Assembly: GCF_900176255.2 (NCBI RefSeq)
Contig: NZ_FXEG02000002.1
Location: 1,488,001-1,552,000, forward strand
Length of the DNA stretch: 64,000 nt
Direction: 5' to 3'
DNA from: Mycobacterium ahvazicum
GTDB taxonomy: Bacteria; Actinomycetota; Actinomycetes; Mycobacteriales; Mycobacteriaceae
In this document: positions 1 to 8,106 of the stretch, one piece after another
Numbering within the stretch: the first letter of the stretch is position 1
Layout of the letters: every line of letters begins with the position of its first letter
Notes under the pieces: generated by a model
The model's database searches: none
Seen by the model: only the letters and a program-made list of their open reading frames with translations
What the model was told of the DNA's origin: nothing
Translations under genes and position numbers: made by a program

Positions 1-1344
1 CGGCAGCTCTGGGACGGCGCGGCGCGGGTCGCCGGTGGGCTGCGGGCAGGCGGCGGGCAATGCGGTGACCGCATCGCGGTGCGCTACCCCGCGGGCCTCG
101 ACTGGGTGTTGGCATTCTGGGGCACGGTGATGGCCGGCGGCATTGCGGTGGCGGTCAACACGCGCTCGGCGCAGCCCGAGGTCGACTTCGTGTTGTCCGA
201 TTCGGGGGCACGGGTGGATCTGGCCGCGGGCACGCCGTTGCCCGATGGACAACCGTATGTGGCCGAAGGACTCACGCGCGGCGACACGGCCGCGATCTTC
301 TACACCTCGGGGACCACCGGGCACCCCAAAGGCGTGCCGACCACCCACGAGGCGTTCGTCATCAACACCGAGAATGCGATCCGGTGCTCGGGAATTCCAC
401 GGGACCTCGGCGAGGGGATGCGCACCCTGATATCGGTTCCGCTGTTTCACGTGACCGGCTGCAACACACAGCTTTTGGTGGCCACCCGGGCGGGGGGAAC
501 GTCGGTGATCTTGCCGGCGCTCAACCTGGACGAACTGATCGCCACCGTGGCCGCCGAGCGGATTTCACAGCTGGTGACGGTTCCCGCGGTCTACTCTCTG
601 ATGTTGCGGCACAAGCGGTTTGCTACTACGGACGTGTCCGGCGTCGGGTGGGTGGGCTACGGTGGCGCGCCCACCGCCCCTTCGATGGTGCGGTCGATCA
701 AGGACGCGTTCCCGGGGGCGACGGTGTTCAACGGCTACGGCATGACCGAGTCGGCCTCCCTGATGACCGTGCTACCCGACTCGTACGCCATCGAGCACGC
801 CGACTCGGTCGGCTACGCGATCCCGTCGGTGGATCTCGGCGTGATCCCCAGCGGTGCGGATCCCGGTGTTGGCGAATTGGTGGCGCGCGGGGCCAACATC
901 ACGGCCGGATACTGGAACCGGCCGCAGGCCACCGAGGCCACCATCGTCGACGGGTGGCTGCGCACCGGCGATGTGGTCCGGGTCGATGCCGCGGGCCGGG
1001 TGCACATCGTCGACCGGCTCAAGGACATCATCAACCGCGGCGGCGAGAACGTCTCCAGCGTGGAGGTCGAGGGGGTGCTGCTGGCCGCACCCGGCGTCGC
1101 CGATGCCTGCGTGCTGGCGGTACCCGACGAGGTGATGGGAGAAAAGGTCGGAGCGGTGCTGTTCGGCGGCGAAGCGCGGATTGACGTGCCGGCCGTGCTC
1201 GAGCATTGCCGTGCCCAACTCGCTGACTTCAAGGTTCCGCAATACGTCACGATCGCGTCAGAAGTGTTGCCACGCAATGCCGGTGGAAAGCTGCTCAAAG
1301 CCAAGCTCCGCGGTGAGGTGCAATGGGGCGACCCGCTGCGATGA
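1..1344 (+). CDS. Acyl-CoA synthetase (FadD-like AMP-binding ligase), 5' end outside window
   Basis: The reading frame is open from the first base, so only the C-terminal 447 residues are present. The ANL-superfamily motifs are in order: the P-loop YTSGTTGHPKG (about nt 300-330), NGYGMTES (about 730), GWLRTGDV (about 952), DRLKDIINRGGENV (about 1012) and the C-terminal catalytic-lysine motif PRNAGGKLLKAKLR (about 1270). Such enzymes adenylate a carboxylic acid and transfer it to CoA. Its TGA overlaps the ATG of the downstream carboxylase (ATGA), so the two are translationally coupled; a ligase feeding its acyl-CoA to a carboxylase is a sensible inference. The chain length of the substrate cannot be read from the sequence. 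Confidence 0.9.
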   Translation, partial: RQLWDGAARVAGGLRAGGGQCGDRIAVRYPAGLDWVLAFWGTVMAGGIAVAVNTRSAQPEVDFVLSDSGARVDLAAGTPLPDGQPYVAEGLTRGDTAAIFYTSGTTGHPKGVPTTHEAFVINTENAIRCSGIPRDLGEGMRTLISVPLFHVTGCNTQLLVATRAGGTSVILPALNLDELIATVAAERISQLVTVPAVYSLMLRHKRFATTDVSGVGWVGYGGAPTAPSMVRSIKDAFPGATVFNGYGMTESASLMTVLPDSYAIEHADSVGYAIPSVDLGVIPSGADPGVGELVARGANITAGYWNRPQATEATIVDGWLRTGDVVRVDAAGRVHIVDRLKDIINRGGENVSSVEVEGVLLAAPGVADACVLAVPDEVMGEKVGAVLFGGEARIDVPAVLEHCRAQLADFKVPQYVTIASEVLPRNAGGKLLKAKLRGEVQWGDPLR

Positions 1345-4300
1345 ATGCGATGTTGCTGATCGCCAACCGCGGTGAAATCGCCCTGCGGATCGTCCGCACC
1401 GCAACCGAATTGGGTATGCCGACAGTTGCGGTCTACGCCACCGACGATGCCGAGAGCCCGCACGTGCATGCGGCCGACGAAGCGCTCGGTCTGCCGGGCA
1501 GTGGGCCGGGCGCCTACCTGGACCAGTCCTCGATTCTGGCGGCAGCGAGAAACGCCGGCGCGCAGCTGATTCATCCGGGTTACGGCTTCCTCTCCGAGAA
1601 CGCCGATTTCGCCCGTGCCTGCGCCGCGGCCGGGTGCACGTTCGTGGGTCCGGATGCCGAAGTGCTCGAGGCGGTCGGCAATAAAACCTCCGCGCGTGCC
1701 GCCGCCATCGCCGCGGGTGTGCCGGTGCTGCCGGCGACCGACGGGCCCAGCAGCGTCGAGGATGTCCGGGCATTTTTCGCCGCTCGAGACGGGGCGATCA
1801 TGATTAAGGCGGTGGCCGGCGGGGGTGGACGCGGGATGCGCCGCGTGGACAGTGCGGCTCAAATCGACGACGCCTACCGCCAATGTGCGGCAGAGGCGCA
1901 ACTGGGATTCGGCAATCCGGCGGTATTCGCCGAGGGGATTCTCGACGACGCCCGGCACATCGAGGTGCAGGTCGTCGCCGCGCCGGCCGGGCCGAGAACG
2001 CATGCGCTCGCCCTGGGTGATCGCGACTGCAGCATCCAGCGGCGCTACCAAAAGATCGTGGAAATTGCGCCGGCACAGGGGCTTTCGGATGTGTTGCGCC
2101 GTGATCTGCAGGTGGCCGCGGCCCGGTTGTGCGCGCGGGCCGGTCTGCGCGGACTGGCCACCGTCGAATTCCTGGTCGCCGGTGAGAAATTCGTCTTCCT
2201 CGAGATCAACCCCCGCATTCAGGTCGAACACACGATTACCGAGGAGACCACCGGGGTAGACCTGGTGGCCGCCCAGCTGGCTATCGCCGGTGGCGCCTCC
2301 TACTACGAGTTGGGGTTGCCCTCGGGAATCGCCTCGGACGGTGAAGAAGTCATCGGTGAGCCGGCTGTTCGGCGCGGCATTGCGATACAGGCCCGGGTCA
2401 ATATGGAAACCCTGACGTCAGACGGCAGCGTGGTGCCCACGGCGGGTGCCTTGACGGTGTTTTCGCCGCCGAGTGGTCCGGGAGTGCGGGTGGATACCTT
2501 CGGCCGCACCGGCCTGACATTGAGCACGCGATACGACTCGCTGCTGGCCAAGGTCGTCACCCATGTCCGCGGATCCTCGTTCAGCGCGGCGCTGCGTAAG
2601 TCGCGGACCGCGCTGGCAGAATTCGAGGTCGAGGGTGTCCGGACGAACATCAATTTTCTGCGAGAGTTGTTGTCCGACAGTCAGGTTCAATCTGGTGTGG
2701 TGGCAACGACCTTCCTCGACGCGAGGCTCCCCGAGCTGGCGGCCGCGGCGCTGACCCACGAGCATGACACCCGGGTCGCGTCCGTCGAGCTGTATCCCGG
2801 TGAGGACGCGCTGCGTGCCCAGCTGGCCGGCACCGTGGTGGAGGTGGCGCCCGAGGGTGCCGAGCTTTCGCCCGGTGGTCAACTGGTCGTGCTGGAGGCG
2901 ATGAAAATGCAGCATGTGCTCGTCGCGCCGGATGCGCTGCGCACGGTCCGCAACCTCGTGGCCCCCGGCCAGGTCGTCGGCACCGGTGATCCGCTGGTGG
3001 TCTTCACCCGCACCGGGGACGGCGTCGGTCGCGAGTCCGCCAGCGCCGCAGTCGATCTCGACCGGCCCCGAGCCGACCTGGACGAGGCGCGGCGGCGCCA
3101 CCTGATCACCCTGGACGAGGGCCGCCAGCCGGCGGTCGACAAACGGCACAAGCAGGGTCGTCGCACCGCCCGGGAGAACATCGCCGATCTGATCGACGAC
3201 GGCAGCTTCGTCGAATACGGTGCGCTGGCCATCGCGGCGCAACGCAGCAGGCGCACGGACGAGGATCTCATTGCCAACACGCCGGCCGATGGTCTGGTTG
3301 CCGGCTTGGCGACCATCGGTGCCGACCGATTCGGGCGGGCCGCGGCCGAGGCGGTCGTCGTGTCCTACGACTACACCGTGCTGGCCGGGACGCAGGGCAT
3401 GCGCAACCATGCCAAGACGGACCGTGTCTTCGACGTGGCCGCGCGAAAAGGGTTGCCAGTGGTGCTGTTTGCCGAGGGCGGTGGCGGGCGGCCCGGTGAC
3501 ACCGACGTCGGTGGCGCGGCCGGGCTGGACGTGCCGACGTTTCGGGTGCTCGCCGGGTTGCGCGGGCGGGTGCCGTTGGTGTCCGTCGTGTCCGGGCGTT
3601 GCTTCGCCGGCAACGCCGCGCTGGCCGGGGTGTGCGATGTGATCATCGCGACCCCGGACGCCAACATCGGGATGGGCGGGCCCGCGATGATCGAGGGCGG
3701 CGGGCTCGGGGTGTATCCGCCCGAGGCGATCGGCCCGATCGACGTGCAGCGCCACAACGGGGTGGTGAGCCTGGTCGCGCGCGACGAGGCGCACGCGGTA
3801 ACACTGGCCAAGCAGTACCTGTCGTACTTCCAGGGCAGCATCGCCGACTGGGCCGCGCCCGACCCACGTCTGGCCCGGCATGTGGTGCCCGAGAACCGGT
3901 TACGCGCCTACGACGTGCGCCGCGCGATCGAGGCCATCGTCGACGTCGGCTCCGTCCTCGAGCTGCGGCCCGACTACGGCGTCGGCATCGTCACCGCACT
4001 CGTCCGAGTCGAGGGTGAGGCTTATGGGCTGCTGGCCAACAGCAGCCATCACCTGGGCGGCGCGATCGACGCCGAGGCGGCCGACAAGGCCGGTGACTTT
4101 CTCACCCTGTGCGAATCGTTTCGGCTGCCGGTGATCTCGCTATGCGACACACCGGGATTCATGGTCGGACCGGATGCCGAGAAACAGGCCGCCGTCCGCC
4201 GGTTCGGCCGGATGTTCGTGCTCGGTGCCCGGCTGACGGTGCCGCTCGGAATGATCATCTTGCGCAAGGGATATGGATTGGGCGCAATGGCGATGGCGGG

Positions 4301-4568
4301 CGGTTCCTTTCACGCTCCGCAGTTCACCGTCGCGTGGCCGACGGGGGAGATCGGCGGCATGGGCCTGGAAGGCGCGGTGCGCCTGGGCTTCAGCAAGGAG
4401 CTGGCCGCGGCGGCCGATGCCCAGGAGCGTGAGCAACTGTTCGAGAAGCTGGTGGCGGCGGCCTATCAACACGGCAAGGCGCTTCGGGCCGCCACCACGT
4501 TCGAGCTGGACGACGTAATCGACCCTTCAGACTCCCGGGCCTGGATCACCAGGCTCGCGAGAGTCTGA
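1341..4568 (+). CDS. Single-chain biotin-dependent acyl-CoA carboxylase (biotin carboxylase + BCCP + carboxyltransferase; LCC type)
   Basis: The 1075-residue protein carries all parts of an acyl-CoA carboxylase in one chain. The N-terminal biotin carboxylase starts MLLIANRGEIALRIV, has the ATP-grasp loop GGGGRGMR near residue 160 and EINPRIQVEHTITEETTG. A biotinyl domain follows with EAMKM, whose Lys522 is the expected biotinylation site, and then a carboxyltransferase from about residue 583 to the end. M. tuberculosis builds such enzymes from separate AccA and AccD chains; this layout matches the single-chain long-chain acyl-CoA carboxylase described from M. avium subsp. paratuberculosis. 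Start ATG 1341 overlaps the ligase stop. Substrate assignment to long-chain acyl-CoA is by family only. Confidence 0.9.
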   Translation: MNAMLLIANRGEIALRIVRTATELGMPTVAVYATDDAESPHVHAADEALGLPGSGPGAYLDQSSILAAARNAGAQLIHPGYGFLSENADFARACAAAGCTFVGPDAEVLEAVGNKTSARAAAIAAGVPVLPATDGPSSVEDVRAFFAARDGAIMIKAVAGGGGRGMRRVDSAAQIDDAYRQCAAEAQLGFGNPAVFAEGILDDARHIEVQVVAAPAGPRTHALALGDRDCSIQRRYQKIVEIAPAQGLSDVLRRDLQVAAARLCARAGLRGLATVEFLVAGEKFVFLEINPRIQVEHTITEETTGVDLVAAQLAIAGGASYYELGLPSGIASDGEEVIGEPAVRRGIAIQARVNMETLTSDGSVVPTAGALTVFSPPSGPGVRVDTFGRTGLTLSTRYDSLLAKVVTHVRGSSFSAALRKSRTALAEFEVEGVRTNINFLRELLSDSQVQSGVVATTFLDARLPELAAAALTHEHDTRVASVELYPGEDALRAQLAGTVVEVAPEGAELSPGGQLVVLEAMKMQHVLVAPDALRTVRNLVAPGQVVGTGDPLVVFTRTGDGVGRESASAAVDLDRPRADLDEARRRHLITLDEGRQPAVDKRHKQGRRTARENIADLIDDGSFVEYGALAIAAQRSRRTDEDLIANTPADGLVAGLATIGADRFGRAAAEAVVVSYDYTVLAGTQGMRNHAKTDRVFDVAARKGLPVVLFAEGGGGRPGDTDVGGAAGLDVPTFRVLAGLRGRVPLVSVVSGRCFAGNAALAGVCDVIIATPDANIGMGGPAMIEGGGLGVYPPEAIGPIDVQRHNGVVSLVARDEAHAVTLAKQYLSYFQGSIADWAAPDPRLARHVVPENRLRAYDVRRAIEAIVDVGSVLELRPDYGVGIVTALVRVEGEAYGLLANSSHHLGGAIDAEAADKAGDFLTLCESFRLPVISLCDTPGFMVGPDAEKQAAVRRFGRMFVLGARLTVPLGMIILRKGYGLGAMAMAGGSFHAPQFTVAWPTGEIGGMGLEGAVRLGFSKELAAAADAQEREQLFEKLVAAAYQHGKALRAATTFELDDVIDPSDSRAWITRLARV

Positions 4569-4575
4569 AGGGTCG
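4520..4575. terminator. Nested perfect inverted repeat across the carboxylase stop codon
   Basis: The 15-nt arm at 4520-4534 (CGACCCTTCAGACTC) is exactly complementary to 4561-4575. The loop contains a second perfect hairpin, GCCTGG-ATCA-CCAGGC (4539-4554). The structure covers the last codons and the TGA of the carboxylase and lies 12 nt before the stop codon of the convergent small gene, so it probably acts as a bidirectional terminator. There is no U-tract, as is common for mycobacterial terminators. Confidence 0.6.
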
Positions 4576-4587
4576 TCTCTGGGGGAA

Positions 4588-4938
4588 TCAGGCGTGGCCG
4601 GATCCGCAGCCGACGCCCGGCAGACATCCGGTGCCGCCCGGAACGCCACCCGGGCCCGCGTTCTGGCCGCCGGAGCCGCAGCCGACACCGGGGATGCAGC
4701 CGGTGCCACCGGGTCCTCCACCGGGTCCGCCGTTCTGGCCGCCGGAACCGCAGTTGCCGTTGGGGTCGCAACCGCCGCCGCCCGGGTCGTCCTTGAAGAC
4801 GATGTGGGTGGGCGCGGGGCTGGTCATTGCCGGTGCGGTCGCAAAACTATCCGCCGCGGCCATCGGTGCAGCGGCGATCGCAGCAGCAACGGCGCCGCCG
4901 ATGACTAGTGGTTTCAGGAGGGTCAATTTCGCTAACAT
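4588..4938 (-). CDS. Small secreted Cys/Gly/Pro repeat protein
   Basis: This 116-residue protein has a Sec-type signal peptide (KL, hydrophobic LVIGGAVAAAIAAAP, likely cut after Ala28/Ala29). The mature part is almost entirely Gly, Pro, Asn, Gln and Cys. It holds three repeats of exactly 24 residues, each with a C-x5-C pair (Cys57/63, 81/87, 105/111) and the phrases PGVGCGSGGQN and GPGG. Paired, evenly spaced cysteines in an exported protein suggest disulfides or metal binding. I do not recognise a named family. It lies convergent to the carboxylase and divergent from the SDR operon. The ATG at 4938 puts the signal peptide directly at the N-terminus; an upstream extension would add a long basic leader. 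Confidence 0.75.
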   Translation of the reverse strand: MLAKLTLLKPLVIGGAVAAAIAAAPMAAADSFATAPAMTSPAPTHIVFKDDPGGGGCDPNGNCGSGGQNGGPGGGPGGTGCIPGVGCGSGGQNAGPGGVPGGTGCLPGVGCGSGHA

Positions 4939-5046
4939 GCGACTCGCATACCACGCACGCGCGCGGACAAAACCTCTCTGCGAAAGATTGATTGCAATCG
5001 ACGTTCGTCGCTGACGCGGGCCCCACGACACAAAAGGTGTACAACG

Positions 5047-5829
5047 ATGACCACACTGGATCTGACCGGCCGTACGGCGATTGTCACGGGGGCCTCGCGC
5101 GGAATCGGATTGGCTATTTCGCAACAGCTGGCGGCCGCGGGCGCCAATGTGGTGCTCACCGCCCGCAAACAGGAAGCGGCCGAGGCGGCGGCGGCTGAAG
5201 TAGGGGAACGGGCGCTCGGTGTCGGCGCTCACGCGGTCGACGAGGACGCCGCGCGCAACTGTGTGGAGATCACCCTGGAAAAGTTCGGCAGGGTGGACAT
5301 TTTGGTCAACAACGCGGGTACCAATCCGGCATTCGGCCCGCTGATCGACCAGGATCACGCACGGTTCAGCAAGATCTTCGACGTCAATCTCTGGGCTCCG
5401 CTGCTGTGGACATCGCTTGTGGTCAAGGCATGGATGGGCGAGCACGGTGGCGCCGTCGTCAATACCGCGTCCATCGGCGGGCTGCACCAATCGCCGGGGA
5501 TGGGGATGTACAACGCCACCAAGGCAGCGCTGATCCACGTCACCAAACAATTGGCTCTGGAGCTGTCGCCGCGCGTGCGAGTCAATGCCATCGCCCCAGG
5601 CGTCGTCCGCACCAGATTGGCTGAGGCGCTGTGGAAGGACCACGAGGATCCGCTGGGGGCGCAGATCGCGCTGGGTCGCATCGGCGAGCCCGTCGATGTC
5701 GCGAACGCGGTCGCTTTTCTGGTCTCCGACGCGGCGAGCTGGATTACCGGCGAGACGATGGTGATCGACGGGGGGCTGTTGCTGGGCGGCGCGCAGGGCT
5801 TCCAAATGCGCCCCGGGGACAACCGATGA
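5047..5829 (+). CDS. Short-chain dehydrogenase/reductase, FabG-like (Rv2766c ortholog)
   Basis: The 260-residue classical SDR has the NAD(P) motif TGASRGIG (residues 14-21), NNAG, and the catalytic Y-x3-K in MYNATKAAL. Length and sequence match the mycobacterial protein Rv2766c. It probably reduces a 3-oxoacyl or related ketone or oxidises the alcohol; the substrate is unknown. SD-like AAAAGGTG lies 9 nt before ATG 5047. It opens an operon: its TGA overlaps the next ATG (5826). A perfect 10-bp palindrome GATTGCAATC (4990-4999) sits in the divergent promoter region shared with the small secreted gene and could be an operator half. Confidence 0.9.
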   Translation: MTTLDLTGRTAIVTGASRGIGLAISQQLAAAGANVVLTARKQEAAEAAAAEVGERALGVGAHAVDEDAARNCVEITLEKFGRVDILVNNAGTNPAFGPLIDQDHARFSKIFDVNLWAPLLWTSLVVKAWMGEHGGAVVNTASIGGLHQSPGMGMYNATKAALIHVTKQLALELSPRVRVNAIAPGVVRTRLAEALWKDHEDPLGAQIALGRIGEPVDVANAVAFLVSDAASWITGETMVIDGGLLLGGAQGFQMRPGDNR

Positions 5830-7007
5830 GTAGCGACGACCTGGACGTACGGGTAACGGCACTGCTGGACGAGCACGACCCGGCGGCCAGCGACCCGCGC
5901 GATTTCCTCGGCGCGCAATTCGATGCCGGGCTGGCCTGGGTCCACCTGCCGCGGGGTTTCGGCGGCCTGGACCTGCCACGCAAAGCTCAGGAGTACGTCG
6001 ACACCCGGCTCGCCGCGGCCGGTGCACCGGTGGGCGGGACGGTGAAGAACTACATCGGCATGGGCATGGCCGCTCCCACGATTGCGGCCTTCGGCACCGA
6101 CGAGCAGAAGCGAAAGTTCTTGCGTCCGCTGTTCACCGGTGAACAGATCTATTGCCAGTTGTTCAGCGAACCCGGTGCCGGATCGGATCTGGCCGGGGTG
6201 GCCACCCGCGCGGTCCGCGACGGCGACGACTGGATTGTCAACGGGCAGAAGGTTTGGACGTCGCAGGCGCAGAACGCCCAGATGGCCATCCTGGTTGCCC
6301 GCACCGACCCGACGGTGCCCAAACACGCTGGCCTGACTTACTTTCTGTGCGACGTGACCCAGCCCGGTGTCGAGATCCGGCCGCTGCGCCAGATCACCGG
6401 CGAGGCCGAGTTCAACGAGGTGTTCCTCACCGATGTCCGGGTGCCCGACGCGAATCGGCTCGGACCTGTGGGCGGTGGCTGGCGGGTCGCGACCACCACG
6501 CTGAACAACGAGCGGGTCGCGATCGGCTCTCGTTCCGGTGTGCCCCGCGAAAGCGGCCACATCGGCAAGGTCGCCCAGGCGTGGCGAAACGAGCCCGCAC
6601 TGCGTAATCCCGCGATGCACGACGAGCTGATGCGACTGTGGGTCGAGGCGGAGGTGCTGCGGCTGGCCGGCGAACGGTTGGGGCAGCAGGCCAGCACCGG
6701 CCAGCCCGGGCCGGAGGGCGCCGGCATGAAGATCGCCTTTGCGACGCTGGCGCAGGCGATCTCGGGGTTCGAGATCGAAATGCACGGCGAGGCGGGACTG
6801 CAGTACGACGACTGGACCATGCGCAGACCCGAGACGGTCGACCTGATCGGTCGCGAACCCGGTTACCGGTATCTGCGCGCGCGGGGCAACTCGATCGAGG
6901 GTGGCACGTCAGAGATCTTGCGCAACACCATCTCCGAGCGAATTCTCGGCCTGCCCGGCGAACACCGCGTCGACAAGGATATCGCCTGGAAGGACTTGGC
7001 TCGATGA
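5826..7007 (+). CDS. Acyl-CoA dehydrogenase (FadE-like), first of a pair
   Basis: The 393-residue flavoprotein has the acyl-CoA dehydrogenase signatures QLFSEPGAGSDLAG (substrate/FAD binding) and, near the C-terminus, YRYLRARGNSIEGGTSEILRN. It catalyses alpha,beta-desaturation of an acyl-CoA with FAD. ATG 5826 lies in an ATGA overlap with the SDR gene, and its own TGA overlaps the start of the second dehydrogenase. Pairs of unlike FadE proteins encoded back to back often form alpha2beta2 heterotetramers in mycobacterial steroid catabolism, so a heteromer is a reasonable inference here. Substrate not identifiable. Confidence 0.9.
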   Translation: MSSDDLDVRVTALLDEHDPAASDPRDFLGAQFDAGLAWVHLPRGFGGLDLPRKAQEYVDTRLAAAGAPVGGTVKNYIGMGMAAPTIAAFGTDEQKRKFLRPLFTGEQIYCQLFSEPGAGSDLAGVATRAVRDGDDWIVNGQKVWTSQAQNAQMAILVARTDPTVPKHAGLTYFLCDVTQPGVEIRPLRQITGEAEFNEVFLTDVRVPDANRLGPVGGGWRVATTTLNNERVAIGSRSGVPRESGHIGKVAQAWRNEPALRNPAMHDELMRLWVEAEVLRLAGERLGQQASTGQPGPEGAGMKIAFATLAQAISGFEIEMHGEAGLQYDDWTMRRPETVDLIGREPGYRYLRARGNSIEGGTSEILRNTISERILGLPGEHRVDKDIAWKDLAR

Positions 7008-8101
7008 GCATCGGTGATCTGCTGTACGCCGATACCGAGGACGCCTTGCGGGACAGCGTCCGTCACCTGTTCGCCGACCGGTGTCCACCCGAGGTGGTGG
7101 CCCAGGCCTATGATCCAGCGCCACAGGACTTTTCCGACGTGTGGCGGCGACTGGCCGGTGACCTGGGGATAGCCGGCCTGCTAGTGCCCGAGTCGCTCGG
7201 CGGTGCGGGCGCCAGCGCGCGCGAGGCCGCCGTGGTGATGGAGGAGATCGGCCGCGCGGTCGCGCCGGTACCGTTTCTGTCCAGCGCGGTGCTCGCCACG
7301 GTTGCGCTGTCGCGTGCCGGTGAGACCGACACCCTGTCCGCGCTGGCTCAGGGGGAGCAGACCGCCACGCTGGTGGTGCCGCTGTCCATCGCTCCCGGCG
7401 ATCCGATCGCCGGCGTGAGCACCGGCCCGGACGGCTTGACCGGGGCGGTCAGCAGCGTGGCGGGCGCCGCCGAGGCCGACGTGTTGGTGGTGCCGGTCGC
7501 GGGCGCCGACGGACTCGAGTTGCACACCGTCTCCAGGAGTGCGGCCGGGGTCGAGGTGTCCCCGCTGCTGGCTCTGGATATGACGAGACCCCTTGCGAAT
7601 GTCCAGTTTTCGGCGGCGCCGTCAACGCCTGTGGGGCCGGCGGGCGAATCGTTGACCGCGGCGCTGGAGACCGGTGCCGCGCTGTTGGCCTCCGAGCAAC
7701 TCGGGGTGGCGCAGTGGTGCTTCGAGACCACCCTGGCTTATGCCAAGCAGCGCAAGCAATTCGGCCGCGCGATCGGGTCCTACCAGGTGATCAAACACCG
7801 GTTGGCGGATCTGTGGTTCGAGGTCGGGTCGGCGACGGCCGCGGCGCGCCACGCCGCGGACGCCTGCGCTCGGGAAGATCCGGACGCCAGCATCGCCGCG
7901 GCGGTCGCGCAGGCCTACTGCAGTGGCATCGCGGTGCATGCGGCGCAGGAGTGCGTGCAACTGCACGGTGGCGTCGGCATGACGTGGGAGTATCCCGCAC
8001 ACCTGTACCTCAAGCGGGCCAAGAGCGATCAGTTGGCCTTCGGCACCGCCTACCGTCATCGGGCCCGGCTGGCCGCCCTGGTCGATCTGCCGGTCGCGTA
8101 A
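7004..8101 (+). CDS. Acyl-CoA dehydrogenase (FadE-like), second of a pair
   Basis: This 365-residue protein has the overall acyl-CoA dehydrogenase fold pattern: an N-terminal helical domain, a less conserved middle domain, and a C-terminal domain with YAKQRKQFGRAIGSYQ and CVQLHGGVGMTWEYPAHLY. The middle region lacks the strong GSD-type motif of its partner, typical of the more divergent chain in heteromeric FadE pairs. Start ATG 7004 overlaps the previous stop by 4 nt; the glycosyltransferase begins 5 nt after its TAA. I infer that it works as a complex with the preceding FadE. Confidence 0.88.
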   Translation: MSIGDLLYADTEDALRDSVRHLFADRCPPEVVAQAYDPAPQDFSDVWRRLAGDLGIAGLLVPESLGGAGASAREAAVVMEEIGRAVAPVPFLSSAVLATVALSRAGETDTLSALAQGEQTATLVVPLSIAPGDPIAGVSTGPDGLTGAVSSVAGAAEADVLVVPVAGADGLELHTVSRSAAGVEVSPLLALDMTRPLANVQFSAAPSTPVGPAGESLTAALETGAALLASEQLGVAQWCFETTLAYAKQRKQFGRAIGSYQVIKHRLADLWFEVGSATAAARHAADACAREDPDASIAAAVAQAYCSGIAVHAAQECVQLHGGVGMTWEYPAHLYLKRAKSDQLAFGTAYRHRARLAALVDLPVA

Positions 8102-8106
8102 TCGCC

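Noticed and set aside
813..2231. Long antisense open frame opposite the ligase and carboxylase
   Set aside because: Shadow of GC-rich codon use; low-complexity Arg/Pro/His composition and no family pattern.
4588..6027. Long minus-strand open frame covering the SDR gene and continuing into the small secreted gene
   Set aside because: Only the part from ATG 4938 has a signal peptide and sensible composition; the rest is antisense to the SDR.
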